Shown: positions 25,723-33,103 of the stretch, in pieces | Layout of the letters: every line of letters starts with the position of its first letter | Numbering within the stretch: position 1 is the first letter of the stretch | NCBI RefSeq assembly: GCF_026626335.1 | Contig: NZ_JAPNTZ010000023.1 | Location: 111,847-175,846, forward strand | From: Paractinoplanes pyxinae | GTDB lineage: Bacteria; Actinomycetota; Actinomycetes; Mycobacteriales; Micromonosporaceae | Direction of reading: 5' to 3' | DNA length: 64,000 bases | Position numbers and translations under genes: made by a program | Notes under the pieces: generated by a model | The model's database searches: none | The model's input: the letters and a program-made list of their open reading frames with translations, nothing else | Told to the model about the DNA's origin: nothing

Positions 25723-25773
25723 GGGACCTCCTGGTCGAGACGTGACCACGGTAGTTCCCCGCGTCGATGCGCT

Positions 25774-27390
25774 TTACCCAGTGACTTTCCCGTCGGCCAC
25801 CTCGAGGTGCCGGGTGATGGTGACCGCCTCTAGCATGCGCCGGTCGTGGGTGACGAGCAGAAGCGTTCCCGTGTACGAGGTCAGGGCCGACTCGAGCTGC
25901 TCGATCGCCGCCAGGTCGAGGTGGTTGGTCGGCTCGTCCAGCACCAGCAGGTTGACCCCGCGCGCCTGCAGCAGCGCCAGCGCGGCCCGGGTCCGCTCAC
26001 CCGGCGACAGGCTGGCCGCCGGCCGGGGCACGTGCGCCGCCCGCAGCCCGAACTTGGCCAACAGCGTTCGTACGTCAGCGTCGCTCATCTCCGGCACGGC
26101 CTCACCGAACGCCACCATCAGCGACTTCTCGCCGAGGAAAAGCCCCCTCGCCTGGTCGATCTCCCCCACGACCACCCCCGAGCCAAGGTGCTCCACGCCC
26201 TCGCTCAGCGGAATCCGCCCCAGCAGCGCACCCAGCAGAGTGGACTTGCCCGACCCGTTGCTCCCCGTGATGGCCACCCGATCGGCCCAGTCGATCTGCA
26301 AAGTGACCGGCCCCAACGTGAAGTCACCACGCCGCACGACAGCATCACGCAAGGTAGCCACCACAGACCCGGACCGCGGAGCCGCCGCGATCTCCATCCG
26401 CAGCTCCCACTCCTTGCGAGGCTCCTCGACAACCTCCAGCCGCTCGATCATCTTCTCGGTCTGCCGAGCCTTGGCCGCCTGCTTCTCACTGGTCTCGCCC
26501 CGCTGATGCTTGGCGATCTTGTCGTTGTCCGGAGCCTTCCGCCGAGCGTTACGCACCCCCTTGTCCATCCAGGCGCGCTGCATCCGGGCCCGCTCGAGCA
26601 GATCGTCCTTCTTGTCCGCGTACTCCTCGTACTGCTCCCGCGCGTGCCGCCGCCCCCGCTCCCGCTCCTCGAGGTAGCTGGCATACCCGCCGCCGTACAG
26701 GTTGACCTGCTGCTGAGCCAGGTCAAGTTCCAGAACCTTGGTCACCGTACGGCTGAGAAATTCCCGGTCGTGGCTGACGAGCAGGATGCCCTTGCTCTGG
26801 CGCTGGATGAACTGCTCCAGCTGCTGCAATCCGTCCAGATCGAGGTCGTTGGTCGGTTCGTCGAGCAGAAAGATGTCGTACCGGCTGAGCAGCAGAGACG
26901 CCATGCCCGCGCGGGCCGCCTGCCCACCGGACAGGGCAGTCATCAACTGGTCGAGGTTATCGGCCACTTGCTCGGCCCGCTCGTCGAAATCGGCGCCGCC
27001 CAGGTCGAGCCACCGCTCCAAGGCCGTGGCGTACTCGTCGTCGGCGCCGGGCTTGCCTTCGGTCAGGTCTTGGGTGGCTTTGTCGAGCGCCGCCTGAGCC
27101 GGGCCGACACCGGTGCGGCGGGCCAGAAAGTCACGGACCGTTTCACCTTCGCGGCGCTCCCTTTCCTGGGGGAGGTAGCCGACGTTGGCGGTCGGTGGGC
27201 TCAGGGAGATCGAGCCGCTTTCCCGGGGGAGGAGGCCGGCCAGGGTGCGCATCAAGGTCGTCTTGCCGGAGCCGTTCACCCCGACCAGGCCTATGGTGTC
27301 GCCCGGAGCGACCACCAGGTCGAGGTTGGAGAAGAGGACGCGGTCGCCGTGCCCAGCGGCTAGATCCCGGGCAATTAAGGTGGCACTCAT
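25774..27390 (-). CDS. ABC-F family ATPase
   Basis: 538 aa with two ABC cassettes and no membrane domain. Walker A motifs are GVNGSGKTT and GSNGSGKST; signatures are LSGGQ in the first and LSPGE in the second cassette; Walker B motifs are IFLLDEPTNDLD and LLVLDEPTNHLD. A charged inter-cassette linker (RERGRRHAREQYEEYADKKD onward) is the P-site tRNA-interacting motif region. ABC-F proteins act on the ribosome; some confer resistance to macrolides, lincosamides or pleuromutilins, others are translation factors. Which applies cannot be told here. Its upstream region is occupied by the left 68-bp repeat array. Confidence 0.92.
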   Translation of the reverse strand: MSATLIARDLAAGHGDRVLFSNLDLVVAPGDTIGLVGVNGSGKTTLMRTLAGLLPRESGSISLSPPTANVGYLPQERERREGETVRDFLARRTGVGPAQAALDKATQDLTEGKPGADDEYATALERWLDLGGADFDERAEQVADNLDQLMTALSGGQAARAGMASLLLSRYDIFLLDEPTNDLDLDGLQQLEQFIQRQSKGILLVSHDREFLSRTVTKVLELDLAQQQVNLYGGGYASYLEERERGRRHAREQYEEYADKKDDLLERARMQRAWMDKGVRNARRKAPDNDKIAKHQRGETSEKQAAKARQTEKMIERLEVVEEPRKEWELRMEIAAAPRSGSVVATLRDAVVRRGDFTLGPVTLQIDWADRVAITGSNGSGKSTLLGALLGRIPLSEGVEHLGSGVVVGEIDQARGLFLGEKSLMVAFGEAVPEMSDADVRTLLAKFGLRAAHVPRPAASLSPGERTRAALALLQARGVNLLVLDEPTNHLDLAAIEQLESALTSYTGTLLLVTHDRRMLEAVTITRHLEVADGKVTG

Positions 27391-27427
27391 CGCGGGGTCA
27401 TCTTATGCCTGTCGGGGATGTTGGCCG

Positions 27428-27635
27428 GCGTGGTGGTCGGGGTGGGTGCGGCCGGTTTTGGTGGTTGGGCGGCTGGCCAGGCCATCGGCGTCGTGGTCTT
27501 TGTGGGTGCGGCCTGTTGCGGTTCGCTGGTGGTTGCGCGGCATGCCAGGCCAGCAGCGTCGTGGTCTTTGTGGGTGCGGCCTGTTGCGGTTTGTTGGTGG
27601 TTGCGCGGCTAGCCAGGCCACCGGCGTCGTGGTCG
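27428..27635 (-). repeat. Left 68-bp tandem repeat array (inverted relative to the right array)
   Basis: About three units at 68-bp spacing (the conserved GCCAGGCC core recurs at 27476, 27544 and 27612), plus a diverged unit before 27476. Read on the reverse strand they match the right array. The unit ending at 27610 is identical over 52 bp (27559-27610) to the last right-array unit (29077-29128) in opposite orientation. It starts about 40 bp upstream of the ABC-F start codon, so it occupies that gene's leader or promoter. Short reading frames across it are not believed. Confidence 0.85.
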
Positions 27636-28031
27636 AGGCGAGTGGGGCAGGTTGCGGCGGGGGTCGGTTGAGGGCGTCTTTCTGGGTGGCGTGGGAGATG
27701 TGCTTTCTTTCGATTCCGCTATGCGAGTGATTTCTCTTGAACGGCAAGTCGTTGGTTTGTTGTATTGCCGTGTCTTGGTTCTTGGGATTTCTTCTCGCGC
27801 GTGATCACTCTGCCTGCCGCTCTTCTGTGCGCATGAATTGGCCGGCGAACGATCGGGCGAGGGCGCGGCGAGCAGCGCAACCGCGCCAGCTGGTGAGCCA
27901 ACTTGGTGATGATTAATTCTATATCTGACGTGGAATACCGGCGGTTGCCAGATCGAACCAAATGCAAGGTTGGCATGATCGAGAGCCGATCGCCCCGGGC
28001 TTTTGGGCGCGGGTTGCGGGACAATATTCCT
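27636..28031. other. Less GC-rich intergenic stretch between inverted arrays
   Basis: About 400 bp with visibly lower GC than the rest (runs such as GATGATTAATTCTATATC and GGGATTTCTTCTCGCG). No gene is supported. It probably contains the promoter of the 28032 gene: GACAATATTCCT directly precedes its ATG, which could be a leaderless arrangement. Base composition and the flanking inverted repeats suggest a segment of different history. Confidence 0.5.
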
Positions 28032-29183
28032 ATGGGGCAGTTGCAATTCTTCACCTCGGCACAGCTGGCCACAATGAGAGACCGAACCCGCCGCCGAAAC
28101 TATTCTCCCAGCGGCGAAGAGTTCCGCAAGGAACACGAACGCCACCGCGCCTGGGGCCTTCAGCAACGCCACGCCCTCAAGCGCGCCCGCCTGAGCTGCC
28201 AACGCCGAGCGATCATCGACCCCGAACCCCACCACGACCCCGCGCCGCCGCCACCACCCGAACCTCCGGCCAGCACTCCTACCGCCCCGCCCGCAGACCA
28301 ACGCCAGTCCTCGCCCAAAGAAGTCGAAGTCCGCGACGCAGCCGCAGATTCACCGACCATCGCCGCCGAGGCCCCACCCGACGACGTTCCCGTCGAGCCC
28401 ACCTCCACCAGCAACAACGTCACCGCGACCCAAGACCCCACCCCGTCGGCCCAGCCCCGCCCCCGAACAGCCGGCCAACCACCCAAAGATCCAAAAAGCC
28501 AACGCAGCGCCCCGAACTCACAGCGAGTGTTGAGCCGCGCAACCACCAGCGACCCGCGACGGGCCGCACTTAGAAAGACCACGACGCTGCTGGCCTGGCG
28601 AGCCGCGCAACCACCAGCGAACCGCGACGGGCCGCACTCACAAGGGCCACGACGCTGCTGGCCTGGCAAGCCGCGCAACCACCAGCGAACCGCGACGGGC
28701 CGCACTCACAAGGGCCACGACGCTGCTGGCCTGGCAAGCCGCCCAGCCACCAGCAGACCGCGACGGGCCGCACTCACAGAGACCACGACGCTGCTGGCCT
28801 GGCAAGCCGCCCAGCCACCAGCAGACCGCGACGGGCCGCACCCACAGAGACCACGACGCTGCTGGCCTGGCGAGCCGCGCAACCACCAGCAAACCGCAAC
28901 AGGCCGCACCCACAGAGACCACGACGCTGCTGGCCTGGCAAGCCGCGTAAACACCAGCGACCCGCGACGGGCCGCACCCACAAGAACCACGACGCTGCTG
29001 GCCTGGCCAGCCGCGCAACCACCAGCAAACCGCGACGGGCCGCACCCACAAAGGCCACGACGCTGCTGGCCTGGCAAGCCGCGCAACCACCAACAAACCG
29101 CAACAGGCCGCACCCACAAAGACCACGATGGCGCCACCCGAACAGGCCCCGCTCAGCCCATCCAAGACGTCGGTGGCCCCTAG
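28032..29183 (+). CDS. Small conserved-looking protein extended by Pro-rich and repeat-encoded tail
   Basis: The first 60 residues (MGQLQFFTSAQLATMRDRTR, then RNYSPSGEEFRKEHERHRAW, GLQQRHALKRARL) look like a genuine basic, helical protein of a type I associate with Micromonosporaceae hypothetical proteins; this recollection was not checked. Then comes a Pro/Thr-rich region (DPEPHHDPAPPPPPEPP). From about residue 168 the frame runs through the right 68-bp array; because 68 is not a multiple of 3, the protein has a 68-residue period every three DNA units. The array is open in all frames, so readthrough is not proof of translation. The stop TAG shares CTAG with the PhzF gene stop. A weak ribosome site precedes ATG 28032. 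Function unknown. Confidence 0.5.
   Translation: MGQLQFFTSAQLATMRDRTRRRNYSPSGEEFRKEHERHRAWGLQQRHALKRARLSCQRRAIIDPEPHHDPAPPPPPEPPASTPTAPPADQRQSSPKEVEVRDAAADSPTIAAEAPPDDVPVEPTSTSNNVTATQDPTPSAQPRPRTAGQPPKDPKSQRSAPNSQRVLSRATTSDPRRAALRKTTTLLAWRAAQPPANRDGPHSQGPRRCWPGKPRNHQRTATGRTHKGHDAAGLASRPATSRPRRAALTETTTLLAWQAAQPPADRDGPHPQRPRRCWPGEPRNHQQTATGRTHRDHDAAGLASRVNTSDPRRAAPTRTTTLLAWPAAQPPANRDGPHPQRPRRCWPGKPRNHQQTATGRTHKDHDGATRTGPAQPIQDVGGP
28533..29128 (+). repeat. Right 68-bp tandem repeat array
   Basis: Units start at 28533, 28601, 28669, 28737, 28805, 28873, 28941, 29009 and 29077, exactly 68 bp apart; the ninth is cut after 52 bp. Each begins AGCCGCGCAACCACCAGC, contains CGCGACGGGCCGCAC and ends CACGACGCTGCTGGCCTGG. 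The second and third units are identical, the others differ by a few bases. There are no spacers of distinct sequence. The array ends about 50 bp before the PhzF stop codon. Confidence 0.95.
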
Positions 29184-29995
29184 GAAAGCGCCACAGCAGC
29201 CCCACTAACCATCACCCCAGGCTCCCCAGGCACAAGCCTCACCGTCAGCCGGCTGGCCCGCCCCAGATCATCCCCTTGACGCAAATGCAGAACCGCGTCA
29301 GGCGACACCAACCGCAAAGCCCGCAAATACCCCCCAAGCGCCGCCGCAGCGGCCCCCGTGGCCGGGTCCTCTACCACCCCACCAACCGGGAACGGATCCC
29401 GCACGTCAAAACTGTCCGGCCCCGTGCGGTAGACCAGCTGAATGGTCGTCCACCCGTGCGACTCCATCAACGCCTTCAAGGCGTCGAAGTGGTAATCCAG
29501 CTGCGCCAGCCGCGAACGGGAGCCAGCCGCGATGATCGGGTGATAAGCCCCGGCGTAAGCAATCTGCGGCGGCAGAGACGGGTCGAGGTCGTCGGCCGAC
29601 CAGCGCAGCGCGGTGAGCAAAGCCGCCAGCGTCGACGGGGGCAGCTCGTCGATGGTTGGCGCGACGCTGGTCAGCGTGGCCTGCCCGTCGGCGACCAGCA
29701 CCGGCACGTCGCCGGAGTTGGTTGTGAAGACGTAGGAGCCGGCTCCCAGCGCCACCCCGGTGGCCACCGTCGCGTGGCCGCAGAACGGGACCTCGGCCAG
29801 CGGGCTGAAATACCGCACCCGGTATCGCCCGCCGCCGAGGTCGCGCGTTACGAAAGCCGTCTCCGAGTAGCCCACGTCGGCCGCTATCTTCAGCATGGTC
29901 GCGTCGTCCAGGGTCGATGCGTCCAGCACCACGCCGGCCGGGTTGCCGCCCGCGGGATCTTCGCTGAAAGCCACGTATCGCTGCACCACCGTCAT
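29180..29995 (-). CDS. PhzF family isomerase/epimerase-like protein
   Basis: 271 aa. The N-terminus MTVVQRYVAFSEDPAGGNPA, the catalytic Glu45 in VGYSETAFV, RVRYFSPLAEVPFCGHATVA and GGVVEDPATGAAAAALGGYL are the hallmarks of the PhzF/diaminopimelate-epimerase-like fold. PhzF isomerises dihydrohydroxyanthranilate in phenazine synthesis, but no other phenazine gene is present, so it is one of the many PhzF relatives of unknown substrate. It follows the aldo/keto reductase gene on the same strand after 55 bp. Confidence 0.9.
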   Translation of the reverse strand: MTVVQRYVAFSEDPAGGNPAGVVLDASTLDDATMLKIAADVGYSETAFVTRDLGGGRYRVRYFSPLAEVPFCGHATVATGVALGAGSYVFTTNSGDVPVLVADGQATLTSVAPTIDELPPSTLAALLTALRWSADDLDPSLPPQIAYAGAYHPIIAAGSRSRLAQLDYHFDALKALMESHGWTTIQLVYRTGPDSFDVRDPFPVGGVVEDPATGAAAAALGGYLRALRLVSPDAVLHLRQGDDLGRASRLTVRLVPGEPGVMVSGAAVALS

Positions 29996-30050
29996 GGGCG
30001 TCAGCCTGCCGTCCGTACGGGAAGCGCGCCAGAGGAATTAGGCCACGACG

Positions 30051-31013
30051 TCAGACCCAGGTGGGGGTCATGCCGCCGGCGTAGCGTGCGCCGACGCCGC
30101 CGGACGGCAGAATCTTGGCGATCGCGGCCAGGTCGTCGGCGGAAAGCGACAGGGAAGCGGCCGCGATGTTCTCCTCGACGCGGGCCACGTTGCGGCTGCC
30201 GGGGATGGGCACGATGTCTTCGCCCTGGGCCAGCAGCCAGGCCAGCGCGAGCTGTGACACTGTGGCGCCCCGACTGGCAGCGAGTTCGCTCAGACGACGT
30301 ACGGCGTCGAGGTTTTGCTCGTAGTTGCCGGGCTGCCAGCGCGGGTCGTGGCGGCGCATGTCGGACTCGTCGTAGTCGGCGGCCGGCTTGGCCGCGCCGG
30401 TCAGGAAGCCGCGGCCCAGCGGGGAGTAGGCCACGAAGCCGATGCCCAGCTCGCGCAGCGTGGGGAACAGTTGCTCGACGTCGCGCTCGAACAGCGAGTA
30501 CTCCGTCTGCAGCACCGACACCGGCTGCACCGCGTGCGCTTTCCGGATGGTGGAAGTGCCGGCCTCGCTGAGCCCGAAGTACTTCACTTTGCCGGCGTCG
30601 ATGAACTCCTTGACCGTGCCGGCCACGTCCTCGATCGGCACGTCGGGGTCGACGCGGTGCTGGTAGAGCACGTCGATCGTGTCCACGCCCAGGTAGCGCA
30701 GGCTGTTCTCGACGACCTCGCGGATGTGCGCGGGGCGGCTGTCGAAGCCGAAGTCGCGCGTGAAGCCGAACTTGGTGGCGATGACGATCTCGTCGCGGAA
30801 GTCCTTGACGGCGCGGCCGACGACCTTCTCGTTCTCGCCCCACCCGTACAGCTCGGCGGTGTCGAAGAAGGTGACGCCCAGGTCGTGGGCCTTGCGGATG
30901 GCGTCGATGCCGTCCTGCTCGTCGCCGGGGCCGTAGGCCAGGTTGATGCCCATCGCGCCGTAGCCGATGGCGGAGACGGTCAGGCCCTGCGTGCCGAGAG
31001 TGCGTTGCTGCAT
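30051..31013 (-). CDS. Aldo/keto reductase
   Basis: 320 aa from ATG 31011-31013 with GGAG 6 nt upstream. NADPH-dependent reductase with the catalytic tetrad Asp51, Tyr56 (FFDTAELYGWGE), Lys81 (IATKFGF) and His119 (VLYQHRVDP). The C-terminal cofactor motif is IVPIPGSRNVARVEEN. The family reduces aldehydes and ketones. A well-formed promoter and a perfect 21-bp operator lie directly upstream, and a TetR gene is divergent, so this is an inducible enzyme, probably responding to an electrophile or aldehyde. Confidence 0.93.
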   Translation of the reverse strand: MQQRTLGTQGLTVSAIGYGAMGINLAYGPGDEQDGIDAIRKAHDLGVTFFDTAELYGWGENEKVVGRAVKDFRDEIVIATKFGFTRDFGFDSRPAHIREVVENSLRYLGVDTIDVLYQHRVDPDVPIEDVAGTVKEFIDAGKVKYFGLSEAGTSTIRKAHAVQPVSVLQTEYSLFERDVEQLFPTLRELGIGFVAYSPLGRGFLTGAAKPAADYDESDMRRHDPRWQPGNYEQNLDAVRRLSELAASRGATVSQLALAWLLAQGEDIVPIPGSRNVARVEENIAAASLSLSADDLAAIAKILPSGGVGARYAGGMTPTWV

Positions 31014-31022
31014 GATGATCTC

Positions 31023-31043
31023 CAAACCAAACTGTTTGGTTTG
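31023..31043. promoter_or_regulatory. TetR-type operator
   Basis: Perfect palindrome with arms CAAACCAAAC and GTTTGGTTTG around a single central T. It abuts the -10 box of the aldo/keto reductase promoter on the downstream side and ends at its ribosome site, so bound protein would cover the transcription start. The divergent TetR gene at 31094 is the obvious source of the repressor. Confidence 0.8.
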
Positions 31044-31072
31044 ACCCTAGCCCGTGATCGGGCGGACGCCAA
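31044..31072 (-). promoter_or_regulatory. Promoter of the aldo/keto reductase gene
   Basis: On the reverse strand TTGGCG (31067-31072) and TAGGGT (31044-31049) are separated by exactly 17 bp. The operator palindrome begins at the next base. The predicted start of transcription near 31037 lies inside the operator. Confidence 0.65.
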
Positions 31073-31093
31073 TCCGGCCGTAATCTTGTGACC

Positions 31094-31672
31094 ATGGACT
31101 CGACCGAGGAGCGCATCGTCGCCGCCGCCACGGCCGAGTTCGCCCGGCACGGCATCGCCGGCGCCCGGATCGAGCGGATCGCCAAAGAGGCGCGTACCAG
31201 CAAGGAGCGCATCTACGCGTACTACCGCGGCAAGGAAGCGCTCTACCGGCACGTCGCCGCCCAGGAGCTCACCGCGATCGCCGAGGCCACGCGGCTCGAT
31301 CCGAAAGACCTTCCCGAGTACGCCGGTCGGGTCTACGACTATTTCACCGCCCACCCCGAGCGGTACCGGCTGATGATGTGGGGCCAGCTCGAGCTGCCGG
31401 CCGACGATCCGGGGGACAACCCGCTCCGCGCGTCGATGGGCCGCAAGATCGAGACGCTGGCGGCAGCGCAGCGGGACGGGCAGCTCGACGACGGCTGGGA
31501 CGCCGTCGACATCCTCATGTTCGTCAACCAGATCGCCATGGCCTGGGCCGGGCAGTCCGTGGTCACTCCGGGCAACGACTTCCCGGACCGGCGCCGGAAA
31601 GCAGTCGTCGCGGCGGTGCGGAAGCTGTTCCCGCCGAGCGACGAGCGGCAGATTGTCACAGGGCCGGAGTAG
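31094..31672 (+). CDS. TetR/AcrR family transcriptional regulator
   Basis: 192 aa from ATG 31094 (a GTG two codons earlier is possible). Helix-turn-helix domain: ERIVAAATAEFARHGIAGAR, then IERIAKEARTSKERIYAYYR. The C-terminal domain ends DRRRKAVVAAVRKLF, as in AcrR-like members. A TAATCT box 7 nt before the ATG suggests a leaderless message. It faces the aldo/keto reductase gene across an 80-bp region containing a perfect operator, so local repression of that gene is the best prediction. Confidence 0.9.
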   Translation: MDSTEERIVAAATAEFARHGIAGARIERIAKEARTSKERIYAYYRGKEALYRHVAAQELTAIAEATRLDPKDLPEYAGRVYDYFTAHPERYRLMMWGQLELPADDPGDNPLRASMGRKIETLAAAQRDGQLDDGWDAVDILMFVNQIAMAWAGQSVVTPGNDFPDRRRKAVVAAVRKLFPPSDERQIVTGPE

Positions 31673-31682
31673 CGTTCGTCCG

Positions 31683-33101
31683 GTGACAGATGCACCAACC
31701 GCGATCACACCTCCGTCCGACCTTCCGCGCACCCTGGGCGAGCTGCGGGCCTCCGGCCACGAGTTCCGCACCGTCAAGGAAGAGCTGCGCGACAACCTGC
31801 TGGCCCGCCTGCGTTCGGGCGAGCCGCGCTTCCCCGGCATCGTGGGCTACGACGACACCGTCCTGCCCGAGGTCGAGCGGGCCCTGCTGGCCGGGCACGA
31901 CATGGTGCTGCTGGGCGAGCGCGGCCAGGGCAAGACCAGGCTCATCCGCGGCCTGATCGACCTGCTCGACGAGTGGACGCCGGTCATCGCCGGCTCCGAG
32001 CTGCACGAGCATCCCTACCACCCGCTGACTCCGGCTTCCCGCCGCCTGGTCGCCGAGACGGGCGACCTGCTGCCCGTCGGGTGGCTGCACCGCTCCGAGC
32101 GGTACGGCGAGAAGCTGGCCACCCCCGACACCAGCGTCGGCGACCTGATCGGCGACGTCGACCCGATCAAGGTGGCCGAGGGCCGCGCCCTGGGCGACCC
32201 CGACACGATCCACTTCGGCCTGGTGCCGCGCACCAACCGGGGCATCTTCGCCGTCAACGAGCTGCCCGACCTGGCCGAGCGCATCCAGGTGTCGCTGCTC
32301 AACGTGCTCGAGGAGCGCGACATCCAGGTCCGCGGCTACCAGCTGCGCCTGCCGCTCGACCTGCTGCTGGTGGCCTCGGCCAACCCCGAGGACTACACGA
32401 ACCGCGGCCGCATCATCACGCCGCTGAAAGACCGGTTCGGGGCCGAGATCCGCACCCACTACCCGGTCGACCTGTCGCTCGAGACCGAGCTGATCCGGCA
32501 GGAGGCCGCACTGGTGGCCGCCGTGCCGGACCACCTGATCGACGTCCTGGCCCGGTACACGCGCGCGGTGCGCGAGTCGCCGGCCGTGGACGCGCGGTCG
32601 GGCATCTCGGCCCGGTTCGCCATCGCGGCGGCCGAGACGACGGCGGCCTCGGCCCTGCGTCGCAGCGGTCTGCGGCAGGAGCGTGAGGCCGTGGCCCGTG
32701 TCTGCGACACCGTCTCGGTGACGTCGACGCTGCGGGGCAAGGTCGAGTTCGAGAGCGGTGAAGAGGGGCGCGAGACCGAGGTCCTGGCCCACCTGCTGCG
32801 GGTCGCCACGGCCGAGACGTTCCGCGACCGGCTGGCCGGGCTCGACCTGTCGGGCTTCACCGACCTGGTCGCCGAGGGCGCCATCATCGAGACGGGCGAC
32901 CTGGTCAGCGCGGACGAGCTGCTGAGCCAGATCGGCACCGTGCCCGGCCTGGCCAAGGTGCTCGACCGGCTCGGCCTGGGCGACGCGCCTTCGCCGGGGC
33001 AGGCGGCCTCGGCCGTCGAGTTCGTGCTCGAGGGGCTGCACCTGACCAGACGGCTGGCCAAGGAAATGACCGACGACGGCCGCACCCTGTACGGGAGCTG
33101 A
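31683..33101 (+). CDS. MoxR/magnesium-chelatase-like AAA+ ATPase
   Basis: 472 aa from GTG 31683. Walker A GERGQGKT at 78-85, a Walker B-like GIFAVNEL near 187-194, sensor region LLLVASANPEDYTNRGRII, and C-terminal lid. It resembles the ChlI/BchI group. It is followed 2 bp later by a VWA-domain protein, the same pairing as M. tuberculosis Rv0958-Rv0959. Such AAA+/VWA pairs act like chaperones that insert metals or remodel protein complexes. No chlorophyll or cobalamin gene is nearby, so a chelatase role proper is unlikely. Confidence 0.88.
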   Translation: MTDAPTAITPPSDLPRTLGELRASGHEFRTVKEELRDNLLARLRSGEPRFPGIVGYDDTVLPEVERALLAGHDMVLLGERGQGKTRLIRGLIDLLDEWTPVIAGSELHEHPYHPLTPASRRLVAETGDLLPVGWLHRSERYGEKLATPDTSVGDLIGDVDPIKVAEGRALGDPDTIHFGLVPRTNRGIFAVNELPDLAERIQVSLLNVLEERDIQVRGYQLRLPLDLLLVASANPEDYTNRGRIITPLKDRFGAEIRTHYPVDLSLETELIRQEAALVAAVPDHLIDVLARYTRAVRESPAVDARSGISARFAIAAAETTAASALRRSGLRQEREAVARVCDTVSVTSTLRGKVEFESGEEGRETEVLAHLLRVATAETFRDRLAGLDLSGFTDLVAEGAIIETGDLVSADELLSQIGTVPGLAKVLDRLGLGDAPSPGQAASAVEFVLEGLHLTRRLAKEMTDDGRTLYGS

Positions 33102-33103
33102 TC

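Noticed and set aside
28533..29128. CRISPR array
   Set aside because: Units are contiguous and near-identical with no unique spacers, and no cas gene is nearby.
28160..29205. Several reverse-strand open frames across the 68-bp array
   Set aside because: The repeat has no stop in any frame, so long frames are automatic; none has domain features.
29180..29995. Phenazine biosynthesis cluster
   Set aside because: Only a PhzF-like protein is present; no phzA-E or G gene nearby.
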